The notes below the pieces were generated by a model, which saw nothing but the letters and a program-made list of their open reading frames with translations, was not told where the DNA came from and searched no databases. The position numbers and the translations under genes are program-made. Shown one piece after another: positions 9,101 through 17,577 of a stretch of DNA of 64,000 nt. Numbering within the stretch: the first letter of the stretch is position 1; the number at the start of each line of letters is the position of its first letter. Source of the DNA: Planctomycetota bacterium (GTDB lineage: Bacteria; Planctomycetota; J058; JAJDCQ01). Location of the stretch: assembly GCA_029260755.1 (NCBI GenBank), contig JAJDCQ010000222.1:1-64000 (forward strand). The letters are read 5' to 3'.

Positions 9101-9737
9101 GGCGGCGATGGTGCTGCTCGTCGAACTCCTCGCGGATCTGCTCGGCCGTCACCCGCGCGCTCTCGCGGATGTACTTCTCGAGCTTCTCCACCCGGAGCAT
9201 GTCGCGGAAGGCGTTCTCGAACGTCGACACGCTGAAGCCGGCCTCGGTGAGCCGCTCGCGGTAGATCTTGTGATACTTCGGGTTCTCCAGGCTCACGTTC
9301 TTCTGCGCGTTGGTGAAGAACTCGAGGAGACGGCGGTTGCGGACCTCCTCGGGCAGCCCGGCGAGCTCCTTCTGCGCCTCCTCGAACGCGAGGCGCTGCT
9401 CCCAGAGCTTCTTGATCTGCTCCGCGAGCTCCTCGTCGGTGACGACGATCCCCGCGTTGTTGGCCGAGCGGAGCTTGGCGAGGAAGTCGAAGGCCTCCTC
9501 GTCCTCGATCTGGCGGTAGCCGCCCATCGCCCGGCCGAGGTTCTCGAGGAGCCCCTTCCAGATGATCAGCTCGCTGTGGCTGATCGTCTCGTCCTCGAAG
9601 ATCGGGAACTTGGTGTCGTCGCCGCCCTGGCCACCGATGACCGCGGCGATCGTTCCCGTCAGCCCGAGCCCGATGATGGTCGGGGCGAAGACGATGAGGA
9701 GGAAGGAGCGCTCGTACTTCCGGAAGAACTGGAGCAT
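6189..9737 (-). CDS. Giant SurA/PpiD-type peptidyl-prolyl isomerase with several parvulin-like modules
   Basis: This encodes 1182 residues, about twice a normal PpiD. Residues 11-33 are an uncleaved membrane anchor (SFLLIVFAPTIIGLGLTG), and a SurA-N-like helical chaperone region follows (residues ~50-250). PpiC/parvulin patterns recur towards the C-terminus: GAPFEELADKYSNDDGSA...GELGWFGRN...FGYHLIEV, then ARHILVSSDPEK...GESFRKVARELSDEDGALSTGG, then GSIGVIEV...GYHILMVEGFE; an earlier diverged module lies near residues 640-760. The protein probably folds or guards exported proteins outside the cytoplasmic membrane. The upstream neighbour on the same strand is a C25-like peptidase gene, 128 bp away. 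Confidence 0.85.
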   Translation of the reverse strand: MLQFFRKYERSFLLIVFAPTIIGLGLTGTIAAVIGGQGGDDTKFPIFEDETISHSELIIWKGLLENLGRAMGGYRQIEDEEAFDFLAKLRSANNAGIVVTDEELAEQIKKLWEQRLAFEEAQKELAGLPEEVRNRRLLEFFTNAQKNVSLENPKYHKIYRERLTEAGFSVSTFENAFRDMLRVEKLEKYIRESARVTAEQIREEFDEQHHRRRVEFLALSAADHLPSEADATTEALKKFYDDNPRFFQRPRSAAIEYMAVELEGLEDNVDPPSEEKIKAYYEKNIVLYRDDPDKFPPGAAAGITTGGVAGATSAKLGPPPPPRPFEEVAEGIKNLLWRKKIESEFDAIRTRIGALARIRAANFEKIAKDNGVRYGKTDQISERATVLLEGGFGSTAAKVSEWFAAAVPDVASGSLMDEGGPAIVARLVDVVPPSVPDLDEIGDEVREAYLHGAKNELQDYYDRNTSKFQREARYTVRYVLFPYEKFTRLVDAPDEERLKSYYEKYPSDFRAQDGSTRPFDDVKAEVEEKVRLQDSKNKVQDVCDELIAKAKAERRKKGSVELYAGVLATDEGLKDYFNLAVDGKVDEATLDVIGDHEHLGAYGFLQDVKAIQPSYPAGKSYETPEREGRFVALVEGAEAAKTLSFDEARDEVKDAVMRDRGLARARERADAIHEKLSAGATREEAFGELALTVSPFFGRDDEEVEGFADFKTLRLSLFDLDDEGEWGEAFSDPEEGVVYLARVEAKEPPPDDTLVERFDTIRRTLLGKTATEKLQDWRLHTSLAARGLTEDIQKEAWALTRGAADRKAVRYLQIWCKPDPEIVKKASEERALEIALEIERRLRKGAPFEELADKYSNDDGSAMRGGELGWFGRNVMVPEFEEAAFSADVGRPTKPVKTQFGYHLIEVLERGTGERGGQLRARHILVSSDPEKRKLKKQTEDLAWAKAKKKAADALARLEAGESFRKVARELSDEDGALSTGGAPFEPMPWPSKHEVAILSLTDFGVSEIVTDEAGASIYWVREHRNQAPSFGRFRQAPKPDRAADRAFFAGAEGVEKAERFKAELLERCEARKAEIAGDPSSPVFYQEFRKLVRETSESASKTQAGSIGVIEVPQQRRDFGARWVAELAKLETGQRSGVFKTDAGYHILMVEGFETESYEDGWREAAEKLLAGTTYDRRLDR

Positions 9738-9865
9738 GCTACAAGAACCTCTAAGTCTCTTGGTGTTGCGAGAGTTGGCGAAAGGGCCAGAGTCTATCCG
9801 CGGACGCTGGCAATGGGAATAGTGACGGGATCAGTCATTGGACGGCTCGGGGCCGCGTTTGCCCC

Positions 9866-11779
9866 TCACCGGTCGCCGGCGCGCGAGTAGAAGGTTCGGG
9901 GTTTCTTCGCGCTCGGCGGCGCCGGCTCGGGCTCGGGGTCGGGCGCGTCCACGCCGGGCGCGGTCACGGTCACGAGGACCGCGCCGGCCCGGGTCGCCCC
10001 GCCGCCCGCCGTCCGGTCGGCATCGGTCGAGGCGACGAAGGCCGCCTTCACGACGAGCTTTCCGCGAAGCTCCGCGGGCACCCGGAGCGACCCGTCGAAG
10101 CGCCCGTCGCGCACCCGGACCTCGCGCCGGGCGACCACCCAGTCGTTCGCCTCGAGGTAGCGGGCGAGGATCTTCGCCCGGAGGGCGGCCGCGCCCGGGG
10201 CGTCGGGGTCGAGGTCGGCGCCCTTGGGCAGCGGGGCCGCCCGGAGCCGCGTCGCCTGCTCGCGCGGCCGCTCGAGGCTGAGGTGGACGACGCCCGAGCC
10301 CGCCCCGGGAACCTCGCCACGGATCCGGAGCCGCGCGCCCGCCGCGATCCGATCGACCGGCGCCTCGCCGCCCGCGGTCACGGTCATCGAGAGCGACGGC
10401 GGGATCGGCACGACGCTCGCCGGATCGCCGAACAGGTTGAAGATGGCGGTCTCCTCGGCGAGCAACGCGCGGAGGCGCTTCCGGCCGCCCTCGACGAACG
10501 CCGACGCGCCGGCGTCGACCGTCCGGCGGAGCGGCCCGCCGCCGCGGTCATCGCCGAGCTCGGCCTTCGCGGTCGCGATGACGTCGCCGACCCGGAGGAT
10601 CCGCTCGCCGTCGGCCGCGCCGCCCGGCTCGAGCTCTCGCTCGGCCGCGAAGAGCGTCTCGAGGATCGCGATCGAGAGGACGGCGTTCGCGTACGGGTGG
10701 CTCACCCGGCTGCTCGCCAGGACCGCGAGCGGGCCGGCTCGCCCGAGCGCCATCTCCTCGGCGATCCCTCGACGCGCCGGATCGGGGTCGTCGAACCAGC
10801 CGGTGTCGCACGCGCTCACGATCGCCAGGCTCCGGCCGAGCCGCGTCCCGGCCCGGCGCCGGAGCTGCGCGAGCGCCTCCCGGTCGAGGATCGCGAACTG
10901 CTTCCGCTTCCCCGCGGCGACCGAGTCGAACGCGAAGCGCTGGCCGTGACCGACGTAGGCGAACACGAGCGGCCCGCCGTCGAGCACCTCGACGACGCGG
11001 TCGCTGATCGCCTCGGGCGGGTAGAACCAGGGCGAGCCCGGCTTGGCGTAGGTGAAGTCGACGTCGTAGCGCTCGGGGATGCGACCGGCGACCGCCCGCG
11101 CGAAGAAGGCCTCGATGGTCGCGTCGGCGCCCGCGCCGAAGCCCGCCTGCCCGGCCACGAGCGAGATCCGGCGCCGCCAGAGGCCGGGAACGGGCGCCCG
11201 GTCGACGGCGACGATCTTGGCGACGAGCTCGCGGAGCTCGGCGGCGTTCGCGACCGGCAGCCGGCCGACGGCGCGCGCGATCGTGAACGGCGCCGCCTCG
11301 TCGTCGACGGCGTAGGGGTGATCGGTCGCGGCCCGTCGGTTGCGCGCGATGACCCGCTCGCCGAGCTCGCGGGCGCTCTCGATCGCGGCGCGATGGAAGG
11401 TCGGGACCGTCTTCCCCTTCGGGCCGGCCGGCCGCCCGACGAGGAGAAGGTAGCGCGGGCGCGGCGCCGGCCAGGCCGCCGACGCGTGGCGGACGAACGC
11501 GAGGACGGCGTCCTCGGGGGGAGCGTCGGGCGCGGTCGCGAAGGCGTCGATCACGTCCTCGACCGCGACGACGCGCGCCGGCAGACCGGTCGCCTCCCGA
11601 TGGGCGCGCAGCGGCTCGAGCTCGGCCACGAACGCGCGCGGCGCGATCGCGAGCCACGACGCTCCCCGCGCCGGCGCCCGGAGCTCGGCGTGATCGTCGC
11701 CCGCGGCCGGAGCGGACGGGGGCGCCGCGAGCGCCACGACGGCGACGAGGAGGAGGCAGATGGGGAGGGATCGGCGCAT
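9866..11779 (-). CDS. Secreted C25 (gingipain-like) cysteine peptidase candidate
   Basis: The start is ATG 11779 (signal peptide RRSLPICLLLVAVVALAAPPSA); reading further upstream would overlap the opposite-strand gene at 11937. Product 637 residues. Residues ~35-410 have the caspase-like fold pattern of peptidase C25: a strand-His-Gly segment FAYVGHGQRFAFD (His near 275) and a strand-Ala-Cys segment LAIVSACDTGWF (Cys 46 residues later), which match the gingipain His/Cys dyad. An Ig-like region follows (residues ~450-600) and a Pro-rich tail. It is probably exported. I cannot see a sorting signal, and specificity (Arg, Lys or other) cannot be read. Gingipain-like proteins also act in type IX secretion, of which there is no other sign here. 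Confidence 0.7.
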   Translation of the reverse strand: MRRSLPICLLLVAVVALAAPPSAPAAGDDHAELRAPARGASWLAIAPRAFVAELEPLRAHREATGLPARVVAVEDVIDAFATAPDAPPEDAVLAFVRHASAAWPAPRPRYLLLVGRPAGPKGKTVPTFHRAAIESARELGERVIARNRRAATDHPYAVDDEAAPFTIARAVGRLPVANAAELRELVAKIVAVDRAPVPGLWRRRISLVAGQAGFGAGADATIEAFFARAVAGRIPERYDVDFTYAKPGSPWFYPPEAISDRVVEVLDGGPLVFAYVGHGQRFAFDSVAAGKRKQFAILDREALAQLRRRAGTRLGRSLAIVSACDTGWFDDPDPARRGIAEEMALGRAGPLAVLASSRVSHPYANAVLSIAILETLFAAERELEPGGAADGERILRVGDVIATAKAELGDDRGGGPLRRTVDAGASAFVEGGRKRLRALLAEETAIFNLFGDPASVVPIPPSLSMTVTAGGEAPVDRIAAGARLRIRGEVPGAGSGVVHLSLERPREQATRLRAAPLPKGADLDPDAPGAAALRAKILARYLEANDWVVARREVRVRDGRFDGSLRVPAELRGKLVVKAAFVASTDADRTAGGGATRAGAVLVTVTAPGVDAPDPEPEPAPPSAKKPRTFYSRAGDR

Positions 11780-11936
11780 CGGTCGTCTCGCTCTCTCTTG
11801 GTCGATCGGGCGCGCCACGTTACCAGATGGGACCGGCGACCGGCGTTCTTGATTCCCCGCGGCCGCCGCCCTACGATCCCTCCGCACGCCTCTCTCGAGG
11901 GTCGCGCGCCCGCCCCGCTTCCGGAGGAGACCAGCC

Positions 11937-12713
11937 ATGGCCGACGCCCCGCTCGGAATCTGGGAGTGCGTCGACGACGACGCCCCGCCCGCCGGCCTCC
12001 ACCTCGTCCTCACCGACGACGGTCGCTTCCGCTGGCTCGCCCAGGGCGGCGGGATGGAGGGCGCGTGGACCGTCGCCGACGACGGCCAGTTCTCGCTCGC
12101 CGCCGACGGTGAAGATGACCCGCTCACCTTCCACGTCGCGTCGCTGACGGCGGACCGGCTCGAGATGAAGAGCCTCCCGTTCCCGCCCGGCACGATGAGC
12201 TGGAAGAAGGTCGATGCCCTGCCCGAGCCCGGCGCCGCTCCCGAGGGGGCGCCGGGCGCGAGCGCGAACGTCTCCGCCGAGATCGCGGCGATGGACCGCG
12301 AGGAGAAGATCGAGCGGACCGAGCGCCTCCTCCACAACTTCGCCGAGATCGCCGGCGTCGGGATGCTCGGCATGATGACCGGCGCCCTCGGCGCGATCAC
12401 CGAGGTGCCCGACCTGGCGACGTTCCGGAGCGACATCCCGTCCGAGGGGCTCGACACGATGGACGAGCTCAAGGAGAGCTGCAGCGAGATGCCCTCGCTC
12501 CGCGAGAAGCTCGCCGAGGTGCCCGACGACCGCCTCGACCCGGTCCTCGGGATGGTCCACGACGTCGACTTCGACGGGCTGCCGAAGCTCACCGAGAAGC
12601 TGTCGCGCGAGGACTTCTCGGCGTATGTCTACCTGCTCGTCACCGAGCGGCTCGGCGAGGAGCTGCCCGACCTCCAGGACGCCCTGAACCGCCTGAACCC
12701 GTCGGACGACTGA
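11937..12713 (+). CDS. Hypothetical protein, lipocalin-like N-terminal half and helical C-terminal half
   Basis: This encodes 258 residues, with no signal peptide, so probably cytosolic. ATG 11937 follows GGAGGAGACC, a good ribosome site. Residues 1-92 are beta-rich with repeated Gly-Trp patterns (GIWECVDDD, GRFRWLAQGG, GAWTVADDGQFSL), resembling a small lipocalin-like barrel. Residues ~118-258 are helical and acidic with a Gly/Met-rich segment (GVGMLGMMTGALGAI). I recognise no family. It is divergent from the peptidase gene (157-bp gap) and 20 bp ahead of the next plus-strand gene, which suggests a two-gene unit. Confidence 0.75.
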   Translation: MADAPLGIWECVDDDAPPAGLHLVLTDDGRFRWLAQGGGMEGAWTVADDGQFSLAADGEDDPLTFHVASLTADRLEMKSLPFPPGTMSWKKVDALPEPGAAPEGAPGASANVSAEIAAMDREEKIERTERLLHNFAEIAGVGMLGMMTGALGAITEVPDLATFRSDIPSEGLDTMDELKESCSEMPSLREKLAEVPDDRLDPVLGMVHDVDFDGLPKLTEKLSREDFSAYVYLLVTERLGEELPDLQDALNRLNPSDD

Positions 12714-12733
12714 GCCCGCGCGCGCGTCGGACG

Positions 12734-13378
12734 ATGCCCGAATCCTACGACGCCTTCATCGGACCGGTCGTCGAAGGGGCGCCCGAGGAAGGCGCCGCGC
12801 TCACCCTCTGGGGCGTCGCGGCGCAGGCGCGGCGATATCTGTGCGCCCGCTGCGGCGATACCTTCGTCGGCGTCGGCACCCTCCGCCAGCGCGCGCAGGT
12901 CCACTCGCTCAAGCCCCAAAATCGGCGCGCCTACACGATCGCCATCGAGCGCGCCCTCGCCCGCGCGTTGACGAGCTTCCATCCCAACGCGCGATGCCCT
13001 CGATGCGGGACCGTGCCGCCCACGGTGCGCGAGCGATACGCGGGGCGGACCGGGTCGCCCACCCCGGCGGCGCTCGGAGCGCTCACCCTGACCGCAGGCG
13101 CGAGCGGCCTGATCGCCGTCACGACCGGGCTGATCCGCGGCGCGGGCGTTCCGGGCGAACGGATCGTCGCCGCGCTCCTCGCGCCCACCGTCCTTCTCGG
13201 CGCCGCCGCGCTCGCCATCCGCGCGCTCCGGCGCATCGCCAACGCCGACGACCCCTGCCTGTCGGTCCCGCAGTTCGAGGAGCTCGCCCGCGAGCACGGC
13301 TCCCGCGACCGCGCCGCCGCGGCGGTCGTGGGGATCGACCTGCCGCCGCTCGACGCGGAGCCCGCGGGCGAGGCCTGA
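12734..13378 (+). CDS. Zinc-ribbon membrane protein of unknown function
   Basis: This encodes 214 residues. Two CxxC pairs (CARC at ~37-40, CPRC at ~90-93) probably bind one zinc ion across ~50 residues. They are followed by two hydrophobic segments (~residues 113-137 and 140-163) that probably span the membrane, and a C-terminal soluble tail. The ribbon would therefore face the cytosol or periplasm next to a helical hairpin. I do not recognise the family. It starts 20 bp after the preceding gene; the ATG at 12734 has no clear ribosome site, so it may depend on translation of that gene. Confidence 0.7.
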   Translation: MPESYDAFIGPVVEGAPEEGAALTLWGVAAQARRYLCARCGDTFVGVGTLRQRAQVHSLKPQNRRAYTIAIERALARALTSFHPNARCPRCGTVPPTVRERYAGRTGSPTPAALGALTLTAGASGLIAVTTGLIRGAGVPGERIVAALLAPTVLLGAAALAIRALRRIANADDPCLSVPQFEELAREHGSRDRAAAAVVGIDLPPLDAEPAGEA

Positions 13379-13465
13379 TCATGCGCGTACGTCCAGAACG
13401 CACTCCGGACTCGATGGCGCCGAGGGGATCACCTTCCTCTCCGACGCAGATCGGGCGCGATCGAA

Positions 13466-13511
13466 GCTCCTCCGTGTCTCCGTGGTGACATCCCGCTCGC
13501 CGAAGGCGAGC
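13466..13511. repeat. Type C repeat, solo arm with GCTCGCCgaaGGCGAGC hairpin
   Basis: CTCCTCCGTGTCTCCGTGG is followed by TGACATCCC and the perfect 7-bp hairpin GCTCGCC-GAA-GGCGAGC. The same order occurs at 44491-44552 and at both ends of 58025-58275, which defines the family. Here no facing arm is present. The remainder of the 13379-13530 gap shows nothing else. Confidence 0.65.
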
Positions 13512-13530
13512 CGGGGACGATCCGCCGGGA

Positions 13531-14103
13531 TCACGAATGATCCGCGCTCGTGCCGCCGAGGGCGGCGACGACGCGGTCGACCCGCCCCGCGACGTCGAGG
13601 TCGCCCTCGAGGCGCAGCACCGGACACGGCAGCCGGGCGAGCCAGCCCTCGTGGAACGCGCGGCTACGAATGTCGGGCGCCCCGGCGTCGTACTGCTCGG
13701 CCCACTCGAGGAAGGCGAGGAAGCCCGCCCGCCGCTCCGAGCCCTCCTCGAACGAGCTCGGGCTGCGCACCCGCTCGCGCGCGAGGAGCCGCTCGTGGCG
13801 GATCTCCCAGGGCAGCCGCAGAAACACGACGAGGTCGAGGCGCGGCAGGAGGAGCTCGTCGGCCCAGCGAACCGAGCCGCTCAGCACCCACCCGCGCGCG
13901 CCGGCGGCGTCGAGGTCGCGCTCGAGGAGACGCCGCCGCTCGGGGATCGGCCTCGCGGTCAGAAACGGCGGCTCGCTCGGCTCCCAGTAGAACGCGTCGG
14001 TGTCGAGGTGGACGCACCCGAGCCGGTCGCGGAGCGCCGCCCCGAGGGTGGTCGTGCCCGAGCCCGATGCGCCGGTGACGTGGATCGCGCGCGGAGAGCT
14101 CAC
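13531..14103 (-). CDS. Small P-loop kinase (adenylate-kinase-like AAA family)
   Basis: This encodes 190 residues from GTG 14103. The Walker A motif GASGSGTTT sits at residues ~11-19 with Thr in place of the usual Lys (G-x4-G-T-T rather than G-x4-GK-T), and the following HLDTDAFYWEP looks like the substrate-binding Asp of shikimate/adenylate-kinase-like enzymes. A helical LID-type region with many Arg (RERVRSPSSFEEGSERR) follows. Proteins of this type are annotated as AAA family or adenylate-kinase-related and have no settled substrate. The Lys-to-Thr change could weaken ATP binding. It stands between the type C repeat and the large secreted protein gene. Confidence 0.75.
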   Translation of the reverse strand: MSSPRAIHVTGASGSGTTTLGAALRDRLGCVHLDTDAFYWEPSEPPFLTARPIPERRRLLERDLDAAGARGWVLSGSVRWADELLLPRLDLVVFLRLPWEIRHERLLARERVRSPSSFEEGSERRAGFLAFLEWAEQYDAGAPDIRSRAFHEGWLARLPCPVLRLEGDLDVAGRVDRVVAALGGTSADHS

Positions 14104-14135
14104 GCCCGAGAGCCTCGCGCGGGAGCGGGATCACG

Positions 14136-17100
14136 TCAACGCGGCGCCGCCTCGACCGGGACGACGGTCACCTCGACGGCCCCGTCGCGACGACGGACCG
14201 GGTCGCCGAGAATCCACTCGTCGTGGCGGATCGAGACGCGCGCCTCGACGACCTGGCCATCCGCGACGTCCCACTCCTGGAGCGTCACCGCCCGACCGCT
14301 CCGCATCCCCCAGGTGCCGTTGCTCCAGCGCTGGGAGCGCCCGGCGAGCACGTAGCTCGACCGCAGCAGCAGCCGACGTCGACCCTCGACGACCCGCTCG
14401 CCGACGACGCGGCTTCGACGACGGATCAGGAAGCGCGTCTCGAACCCCGACTCCAGCACCGCGATCTCGCTCGACCATCGATCGGCGGAGACCGGGGCGT
14501 GCGGAGGACGGGTCCCGAGCATCCCGGCGAGGCTCTCGGCCGTGCCGGCCATCGCGAGGGTGGTCCGCGCCCAGCTCTTCGCCCGGGGGGGCGGGCCGAC
14601 CCGGACGTCCCGCTCGTCGGCGAGCCGATCCGGGCGCCACGGCGCCTCGAGCGTGGGAGCACGCCACGCCGGGATCGCCTCGGGCAGACCCGAGAACGTC
14701 CCCGCGGCATCATCGCCATCGAGCGACGCCAGGATCGCCGCGCCGCCCTCCACCCCGACGAGCGCGCGACGCAGGATCGGCCTCAGCGGTCGCCGGGCGG
14801 CCAGACGGCGCACGGCCCCGTCCACCGCCTCGTCGCCGTCCGCCTCCGGCAGCAGCAGGGCGACCGCATCGGCGACCACGGTCGCGTCGCGCGCGTCGAG
14901 GCACATCTCCGCGACCTCCCGGAGCGGCGCGGCGAGGGACGCGTCGCGGCGAGGGAGGTGCCGGTGAAGGAGATGAGTCATCGCCGCGCGCGGCTGGTGC
15001 TGCGAGGCCGAGACGTTCTCCGGCCGGCGGAGCCCCCCAGAGAGACCGCCGCCGAGACCGCCCGCGAGCCCGGGCGTGACGAGGCGCGCCCAGGCCTGGT
15101 CGGGCGCGTCGTCGAGCAGCGGCAGGTCGTAGAAGGGCACCACCCCGCCGGCGTCCCCGAGCCCCAGCCCGAGACGCGCGCGCCGCGCCTCCGCGAACGC
15201 CGACGGGCTGCGAGTCAGCTCCTCGAGCGCGTCGGCCGCCTCCTCTCCGCCGATCCGGACGAGCGTGTCGGTGACGAGGTCGACGCGGTAGAGCGGCGCC
15301 ATCCGCCGGTCGGACCCGGTGAAGACCGGAGCGAGGGCCGCGACCTCGGCCACCACCTCGCGATCGCGGAGCAGCCCGGCGGCGAGGAGCGCCCCGACCA
15401 GGATCGGACGATCGTGGCGCCGGGTGATGGCCGCCCGAAGGGCCGCGCGAGCCGGCTCCGCCCGTCGAGCGAGCCACCGATCCAGGAGCCTCAGAAAGAA
15501 GCGGCCCGCGAGCTCGGAGCGCCGGTGGAGTCTCTCCAGAGCGAGCGCCTCCCAGCAGAGATGGAGCGTCCGCAGCGCCGCGTCGGGCCCGTCCTCACGC
15601 CACGACTGGTCGACGCGCGCGAGCAGGTCGGACGAGCGTCCGAGCTCGTCGGGGCGTGCCACGCCGCCGGCGCTCAACACGGGCGCGAGTCGGCCGACGC
15701 CTCCGCGGAGCTCCGGGTGCGCCTCGAGGACGGTCGCGACCACGCCGAGCACGTCCGGCCCCCGCGCCGCGAGGTCGTGGAGGTGGCCGACGGCGACCGG
15801 GTCGACCTCACCCGCGAGAGCCGCGACGACGGCCTCCTCCGTGGGGCCGAGGCGAGCCGCCCCGGGCGCCGGACCGGGGCGAGCTGGTCGCGCGAGCGCC
15901 GGGCCCCGTCGCACGGCCGCGACGTCTCCCTGGGCGACCCGGCGGTCGGCGTCGAGCTCCTCGAGGATGGCGATCGTCTCGCCGCCTCGCGGGTACCCGG
16001 ACACCCTGATGCGCGCGATCTCCCGCCATCGTCCCTCGATCGGTGCGATCACCGAGAGGTCTCGGGTCCCGCCCGGCGGCGCCGGCGCGGCGCCCGGATA
16101 GGCCGCGATCGAGAGCGCGCCGAACTCCGGCTGGCCCTCGAGAATCCCCACCGGATCGAAGCCGGCCGCGAGCACGGCGAGGCGTGCCCGAGCCCGGCCG
16201 AGCGGCAGCCGGGGATCGAGGAAGACGCTGGGCCAGTGTCCTTGCGGGTAGACCGAGGTCGCCTCGCTCCGCTCGAGCGCGTCGAGCAGCTCGAGGGCGG
16301 CCTCGGGGCTCGCCTCGAGCGGAGCGAGCTCGCCTCGCTCGATCGCGAGTGAGAGGCGGAGCCCGAGGAGGAGCGCGTCTCGCGCGTCGCCGCCCGGCGC
16401 CAGCGCCTCGCCTCGAAGGACGAGCCTCCCCTCATCGAGGGCGAAGAGACCGGAGTCCGCGACGATCGCCGCGCGCAGAAGGCGCGCCGCGTCCGCCTCT
16501 CGGCTGGACGCGTCGGCGAGCTCGCCCGCGGCCGCGAGCGATGGCGCGGCGAGCAGGAGCCGTTGCACCGCCTCGCGAAAGCCGACCTGGCGCAACGCGC
16601 GGCGGGCCGTCGCGACGGCGTAGGGCGGCGCGTCGGCGCTCGCCAGCAGGAGGGCGTAGCGGCGCACGTCGTCGATCGACGCGGGCGGGAGCGTCTCCGG
16701 CGAGAGGGCGTCCGCGATCGCCGCGACCGCGGAGAGCGGCGGATGCTCGAGGTGGAGCCGGTGCTCCCAGCCGGTCGGCAGACCGGCCCCGCGGCCGCTG
16801 GCGAGCCCGGCGAACCAGGCTCCGGTGCGCTTCAGCCGGGCGAAGCCGGCGAGGCGGACGGCGTCGGCGTCGAACCGACCCTCGTCGTTCCGGTGCGCTT
16901 CCCAGAGCGCCCACCAGGCCGAGAGATGCGGTCGTCGGAAGCTCGCCTCGTCGAGGTTGGGGTCCCCGACGGAGGGATGCCCCCCGAGCGAGCCGCACGG
17001 CGAGCAGCGGCACGAAGGCGGCGCTCCGTGGTTCGTCAGGTCGCGAAGCGCGCGGTGCAGATCGCGGCCGGGGATCCAGGTCCGGCCGAGGCGCGGATCG

Positions 17101-17573
17101 CCCTCGGCGAGATCGAAGCCGTTCGCGAGCACGCGGTGCAGCGCGACGATCACCACCGGGATCGGGTCGTCGACGTCGTCCTCGAGCCGCGCGATCCGCG
17201 TGGCGAGCAGCGCGGCGAGCTCGTCCTGGTCGCGCAGATCGGGGCGGTCCCCCCGCGAGACGAACGGACGGCGAACGAGCTCACCGACGCCGTCCTCGAA
17301 CAGGAGAGCCTCGGGCAAGATGGCGTCGATCAGCCGGTCGAGCCTCCGCCGCTCGGCGGGATCGGTCGCCTCGGCGACGGCTGCCCGCCAGATCGCCGGA
17401 AGGGCGGACACGCCGCGCCGACGCAGATCGGCGAGGGCCGCCTCGTCGCCCGCGCCTGCCCGCTCGACCAGCGCGCCGAGGGCGGCGTCGTCGGCCCGAA
17501 CGGCGCCGGGCGATCCGAGGAGGAGAAGCGCCGCGGCCATCATCGCGACCGCGGACGTCATCGGGGCGCGCAT
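14136..17573 (-). CDS. Very large secreted protein, HEAT-like helical repeats, unknown function
   Basis: This encodes 1145 residues from ATG 17573 with a clear signal peptide (SAVAMMAAALLLLGSPGAVRA). Most of the length is Ala/Leu/Arg-rich helices typical of HEAT or TPR-like solenoids. A CRCSPCG motif with nearby His (residues ~188-194) could bind metal. The last ~180 residues switch to beta-rich sequence (RRLLLRSSYVLAGRSQRW, ARVSIRHDEWILGD). I recognise no family. The gene begins 4 bp after the stop of the 298-residue protein gene upstream, so the two are surely co-transcribed and may form an exported pair. Confidence 0.75.
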   Translation of the reverse strand: MRAPMTSAVAMMAAALLLLGSPGAVRADDAALGALVERAGAGDEAALADLRRRGVSALPAIWRAAVAEATDPAERRRLDRLIDAILPEALLFEDGVGELVRRPFVSRGDRPDLRDQDELAALLATRIARLEDDVDDPIPVVIVALHRVLANGFDLAEGDPRLGRTWIPGRDLHRALRDLTNHGAPPSCRCSPCGSLGGHPSVGDPNLDEASFRRPHLSAWWALWEAHRNDEGRFDADAVRLAGFARLKRTGAWFAGLASGRGAGLPTGWEHRLHLEHPPLSAVAAIADALSPETLPPASIDDVRRYALLLASADAPPYAVATARRALRQVGFREAVQRLLLAAPSLAAAGELADASSREADAARLLRAAIVADSGLFALDEGRLVLRGEALAPGGDARDALLLGLRLSLAIERGELAPLEASPEAALELLDALERSEATSVYPQGHWPSVFLDPRLPLGRARARLAVLAAGFDPVGILEGQPEFGALSIAAYPGAAPAPPGGTRDLSVIAPIEGRWREIARIRVSGYPRGGETIAILEELDADRRVAQGDVAAVRRGPALARPARPGPAPGAARLGPTEEAVVAALAGEVDPVAVGHLHDLAARGPDVLGVVATVLEAHPELRGGVGRLAPVLSAGGVARPDELGRSSDLLARVDQSWREDGPDAALRTLHLCWEALALERLHRRSELAGRFFLRLLDRWLARRAEPARAALRAAITRRHDRPILVGALLAAGLLRDREVVAEVAALAPVFTGSDRRMAPLYRVDLVTDTLVRIGGEEAADALEELTRSPSAFAEARRARLGLGLGDAGGVVPFYDLPLLDDAPDQAWARLVTPGLAGGLGGGLSGGLRRPENVSASQHQPRAAMTHLLHRHLPRRDASLAAPLREVAEMCLDARDATVVADAVALLLPEADGDEAVDGAVRRLAARRPLRPILRRALVGVEGGAAILASLDGDDAAGTFSGLPEAIPAWRAPTLEAPWRPDRLADERDVRVGPPPRAKSWARTTLAMAGTAESLAGMLGTRPPHAPVSADRWSSEIAVLESGFETRFLIRRRSRVVGERVVEGRRRLLLRSSYVLAGRSQRWSNGTWGMRSGRAVTLQEWDVADGQVVEARVSIRHDEWILGDPVRRRDGAVEVTVVPVEAAPR

Positions 17574-17577
17574 CCGC

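Noticed and set aside
5355..9890. Plus-strand open frame of 1511 codons
   Set aside because: It is the antisense shadow of the PpiC-type chaperone gene; its composition is Leu/Arg/Glu-rich with no recognisable domain, which GC-rich DNA produces opposite real genes.
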